Assembly: GCA_900547915.1 (NCBI GenBank)
Contig: URIN01000037.1
Location: 1 to 9,038, forward strand
Source: an uncultured Clostridium sp.
GTDB lineage: Bacteria > Bacillota > Clostridia > Oscillospirales > Acutalibacteraceae
Direction: 5' to 3'
DNA length: 9,038 nt
In this document: positions 6,361 to 9,038 of the stretch, in pieces
Layout: each line of letters opens with the position of its first letter
Numbering within the stretch: the stretch's first letter is position 1
Program-made: the position numbers and the translations under genes
The notes under the pieces: generated by a model
What the model was told of the DNA's origin: nothing
The model's database searches: none
What the model saw: only the letters and a program-made list of their open reading frames with translations

Positions 6361-7377
6361 TCAGTCGGGATAGCCGTTCGGGTTGTTTTTCTGCCAGCGC
6401 CAGCTGTCCTCACACATTTCCTCAATATCACGCTGTGCTTTCCAGCCGAGTTCTTTTTCAGCTTTGCTCGGGTCTGAATAACAGGTGGCAATATCACCTT
6501 CACGGCGAGGACCTATTTTATAAGGAACTTTAACTCCGGAAGCTTTTTCAAAAGCTTTTACAACATCAAGCACACTGTAGCCTTTTCCGGTGCCAAGGTT
6601 GTATATGAAGAGTCCTTCACTGCTTTCAGCCTTTTCAACGGCTTTTATATGACCGAGAGCAAGATCAACAACGTGAATGTAGTCACGCACACCGGTGCCA
6701 TCCGGGGTATCATAATCATCGCCCCATACATTGAGGTACTCGCGCTTTCCAATTGCAACCTGAGTAATATATGGCATAAGGTTATTTGGTATTCCGTTCG
6801 GATCTTCACCCATAGTGCCGCTCTTGTGAGCTCCGATGGGGTTAAAGTAACGAAGAAGGCAGATAGACCAAGTATTGTCTGAAGTATATAAATCTTTTAA
6901 TATACATTCAATCATATATTTTGTTCTGCCGTACGGATTTGTTACTCCGCCAACTTCCATATCTTCTGTGAGCGGTGAAATGTTGTTCATTCCGTAAACT
7001 GTTGCAGATGAAGAGAATACAATCTTTTTGCAGCCGTTGTTTCTCATTACATCAAGCAGAACCAAAGTTCCTGTAACGTTATTATCAAAATATTCAAGGG
7101 GCTTATGGACGCTTTCGCCAACTGCTTTAAGTCCCGCGAAATGAATAACGGAATCTATCTTTTCTTTTTTGAATATCTCATCAAGACCTTCTTTGTCTCT
7201 AATATCGCACTCGTAAAACTTAAAATCTTTGTTTACAAGTGCTCTTATTCTGTCCAGACTTGACTTTTTGCAGTTATAGAAATTATCAACTATAACAACG
7301 TCTTTACCTGCGTTAAGAAGTTCAACACAGGTGTGGCTGCCGATATACCCGGCTCCGCCTGTTACAAGTACTGCCAT
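6361..7377 (-). CDS. galE: UDP-glucose 4-epimerase
   Basis: Interconverts UDP-glucose and UDP-galactose in the cytoplasm with tightly bound NAD, supplying galactosyl donors for surface glycans or completing galactose catabolism. At 338 aa it has the same length as the E. coli enzyme and its active site falls at the same numbers: dinucleotide-binding TGGAGYIGSH (6-15), SSSATVYG (122-129) with Ser124, and catalytic Tyr149 and Lys153 in YGRTK. It is an extended short-chain dehydrogenase/reductase fold. GGAGGT on the - strand (plus-strand 7384-7389) lies 6 nt before the ATG and fixes the start. It starts 55 nt after proS with no terminator between, so co-transcription is plausible, though an internal promoter in the AT-rich gap cannot be excluded. 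No galK, galT or glycosyltransferase is nearby. Confidence 0.97.
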   Translation of the reverse strand: MAVLVTGGAGYIGSHTCVELLNAGKDVVIVDNFYNCKKSSLDRIRALVNKDFKFYECDIRDKEGLDEIFKKEKIDSVIHFAGLKAVGESVHKPLEYFDNNVTGTLVLLDVMRNNGCKKIVFSSSATVYGMNNISPLTEDMEVGGVTNPYGRTKYMIECILKDLYTSDNTWSICLLRYFNPIGAHKSGTMGEDPNGIPNNLMPYITQVAIGKREYLNVWGDDYDTPDGTGVRDYIHVVDLALGHIKAVEKAESSEGLFIYNLGTGKGYSVLDVVKAFEKASGVKVPYKIGPRREGDIATCYSDPSKAEKELGWKAQRDIEEMCEDSWRWQKNNPNGYPD

Positions 7378-7432
7378 GTGAATACCTCCGTAATATTTTG
7401 AATTTTTAAATTATTGATGTAATTAATGTTTA

Positions 7433-8875
7433 TTAATAAGCTTTGCCCCAGTAAAGCATCTTTTTGGCAGGTTTGCCGCAGCATACACATACATCTGAGA
7501 TGTTTTCCTGCTCAAGCGGAATGCAACGTGAACCAACGCCTGTTATTTCTTTTACTTTGTCCTCGCATGCCTCATCTCCGCACCACATTGCTTTTACGAA
7601 ACCGTCTCCGTTTTCTTCAAGCGCCTTGATAATTTCATCAGTGGTTTTGCAGGAGTAAGTGCGTCTTTCTCTGTTTTCAAGAGCGGCTTCATAAAGTCCA
7701 TCACGCACTTCTTCAAGTTTCTGCGGGATTACTGTTTCGAGTTCGTCAAGAGAAACGAAAGTCTTTTCTCTGTTGTGGCGTGTAACTATAACGCACTGGT
7801 TCTTTTCAATATCCTTCGGACCTATTTCAACTCTTATAGGCACGCCTTTCATTTCATACTCGGCAAATTTCCAGCCGGGTGTGTTTTCTGATATATCAAT
7901 TCCGGCACGGCATATTTTCTTCAGCCTGTCGCAAACTTCGTTAGCTTTTTCAAGCACGCCTTCTTTGTGCTGAGCTACCGGAATAACCATTACCTGAATT
8001 GGAGCAACTGCCGGGGGAAGAACAAGTCCGTTGTTGTCTCCGTGGGTCATTATTATAGCGCCGATAAGACGAGTAGTCATACCCCATGAAGTCTGGAACG
8101 GATACTGAAGTTTGTTTTCTTTATCTGCAAATTGAATTTCAAAGGCTTTGGCAAATCCGTCACCGAAATAGTGTGAAGTGCCTGCCTGAAGCGCTTTGCC
8201 GTCATGCATAAGTGCTTCTATGCAGTATGTGCGCTCAGCGCCGGCAAATTTATCACTGTCTGTTTTCATTCCTTGAACAACAGGTATAGCAAGATATTTC
8301 TGGCAGAACTCAGTATAGATGTTTAACATTCTTTCAGTTTCTTCTATAGCTTCATCTGCGGTTGCGTGCAGGGTGTGACCCTCCTGCCATAAAAATTCTC
8401 TGGAACGCAGGAATGGTCTTGTTGTCTTTTCCCAGCGAACAACAGATACCCACTGATTATAAAGTTTGGGCAGGTCTCTGTAAGAATGAACTATGTTTTT
8501 GAAGTGCTCACAGAAAAGAGTTTCAGATGTTGGGCGCACGCAAAGTCTCTCTTCAAGTTTTTCACTGCCGCCCATAGTTACCCAAGCACATTCGGGTGCA
8601 AAGCCCTCAACGTGGTCTTTTTCTTTTTGAAGAAGGCTTTCAGGAATGAACATCGGCATACAAACATTTTCATGACCGGTTGCTTTAAACATACCGTCAA
8701 GAATTTTTTGTATGTTTTCCCATATAGCATAGCCGTACGGGCGGATTACCATGCAGCCCTTTACGCTTGTGTATTCAATAAGTTCAGCTTTTTTACATAT
8801 ATCGGTGTACCATTTTGCAAAATCATCATCCATTGAGGTGATGTCGTCCACCATTTTTTTCTGCTCTTTTGCCAT
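7433..8875 (-). CDS. proS: Prolyl-tRNA synthetase, short archaeal/eukaryote-like type
   Basis: Charges tRNA-Pro with proline in the cytoplasm. The 480-aa length and architecture match the class II synthetase form without the bacterial editing insertion (ProS type 3). Visible features are RPTSE (114-118), the motif 2 region [22 protein letters not shown] starting at 148, TSWGMTTR (262-269), and the motif 3 region leading to [10 protein letters not shown]. An anticodon-binding domain runs from about 293 to 390. The C-terminal zinc-type domain has Cys432, Cys437, Cys463, Cys465 and Cys466, and the chain ends in the characteristic Tyr (WGKAY). The ATG at 8875 has GAGGAG on the - strand (plus-strand 8881-8886) 5 nt upstream. 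The leader is too short to hold a T-box riboswitch. First gene of the probable proS-galE-membrane protein transcript. Confidence 0.98.
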   Translation of the reverse strand: MAKEQKKMVDDITSMDDDFAKWYTDICKKAELIEYTSVKGCMVIRPYGYAIWENIQKILDGMFKATGHENVCMPMFIPESLLQKEKDHVEGFAPECAWVTMGGSEKLEERLCVRPTSETLFCEHFKNIVHSYRDLPKLYNQWVSVVRWEKTTRPFLRSREFLWQEGHTLHATADEAIEETERMLNIYTEFCQKYLAIPVVQGMKTDSDKFAGAERTYCIEALMHDGKALQAGTSHYFGDGFAKAFEIQFADKENKLQYPFQTSWGMTTRLIGAIIMTHGDNNGLVLPPAVAPIQVMVIPVAQHKEGVLEKANEVCDRLKKICRAGIDISENTPGWKFAEYEMKGVPIRVEIGPKDIEKNQCVIVTRHNREKTFVSLDELETVIPQKLEEVRDGLYEAALENRERRTYSCKTTDEIIKALEENGDGFVKAMWCGDEACEDKVKEITGVGSRCIPLEQENISDVCVCCGKPAKKMLYWGKAY

Positions 8876-8925
8876 AATTACTCCTCTATATATCCTATAT
8901 AATATTATTAGTATTATTCAAGATA

Positions 8926-8954
8926 ATTATATACTATCTTTGCGGGCAAGTAAA
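8926..8954 (-). promoter_or_regulatory. Probable promoter of proS
   Basis: Reading the - strand, TTTACT (plus-strand 8949-8954, 4 of 6 to the -35 consensus) and a perfect TATAAT (plus-strand 8926-8931) are separated by 17 nt. Transcription would start near 8919, about 44 nt before the proS ATG. The short AT-rich leader shows no T-box or other recognisable riboswitch. Confidence 0.6.
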
Positions 8955-9010
8955 TGTAACATTTATATAAAAAAAGCTTGATTTAATATGATTTTTTTTA
9001 TACAAAAGAC

Positions 9011-9038
9011 CTGTCTCTTATACACATCTGACGCTGCC
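9011..9038 (-). other. Nextera (Tn5) sequencing adapter remnant, right end
   Basis: Bases 9011-9029 are CTGTCTCTTATACACATCT, the reverse complement of the Tn5 mosaic end. The following GACGCTGCC belongs to the i5-side (read 1) adapter. This is library sequence; genuine DNA ends at about 9010. The two ends carry opposite adapters (i7 side on the left, i5 side here). Confidence 0.98.

Noticed and set aside
8486..8836. 116-aa open frame on the + strand
   Set aside because: Fully antisense to proS, whose protein is an unambiguous family match; no supporting start signal.
8955..9010. A/T-run inverted repeat (about 8966-8975 with 8992-9002) as a terminator or attachment site
   Set aside because: The pairing is only A and T runs without a GC stem, so it is expected in such AT-rich intergenic DNA.
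1..9038. Terminal inverted repeat of about 19 bp at both ends, looking like a transposon
   Set aside because: The repeat is exactly the Tn5 mosaic end used in Nextera kits and continues into known adapter bases on both sides; no transposase is present.

Overview
The window reads as a fragment of a Gram-positive anaerobe, most likely a gut-type member of the Clostridia (Oscillospiraceae/Ruminococcaceae-like). The basis is moderately AT-rich DNA, strong GGAGG ribosome binding sites, a sortase-type LPNTG surface protein with a D/P/N-rich wall linker, an ECF-type vitamin transporter and a short archaeal/eukaryote-type prolyl-tRNA synthetase. The taxonomic call is inference. Both ends (1-22 and 9011-9038) are Illumina Nextera adapter sequence, so genuine DNA runs only from about 23 to 9010.

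Left arm, + strand (23-2205): the 3' part of an ECF transporter ATPase with two fused nucleotide-binding domains, an ECF substrate-binding (S) component, and an 87-aa two-helix membrane protein. The three overlap by 11 and 8 nt, so they look translationally coupled. They are followed by a large structured hairpin ending in a T tract (2109-2205). The transmembrane coupling subunit EcfT is not in the window and may lie to the left or elsewhere in the genome.

Middle, + strand (2206-5901): an AT-rich intergenic stretch leads to a perfect-consensus promoter (TTGACA, 17 nt, TATAAT) with a small palindrome at the predicted transcription start. The promoter drives a 1094-aa secreted, cell-wall-anchored protein. 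In order this has a signal peptide, a long mostly helical region without a recognised enzyme, an InlB-B-repeat-like domain, a D/P/N-rich linker, LPNTG, a membrane helix and a basic tail. A strong intrinsic terminator follows.

Right arm, - strand (5943-8954): prolyl-tRNA synthetase, then galE (UDP-glucose 4-epimerase), then a small membrane protein of unknown function that begins a few bases after galE, ending at an intrinsic terminator that faces the surface-protein terminator. proS has a plausible promoter but no T-box leader is visible. galE makes or recycles UDP-galactose for surface glycans, but no other Leloir gene is present.

No tRNA, rRNA, CRISPR array, insertion sequence or phage gene was seen. 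I found no clear previously undescribed multi-gene system. The items most worth following are the third gene of the ECF operon, the hairpin at 2109-2205, the large surface protein, and the small membrane protein behind galE.
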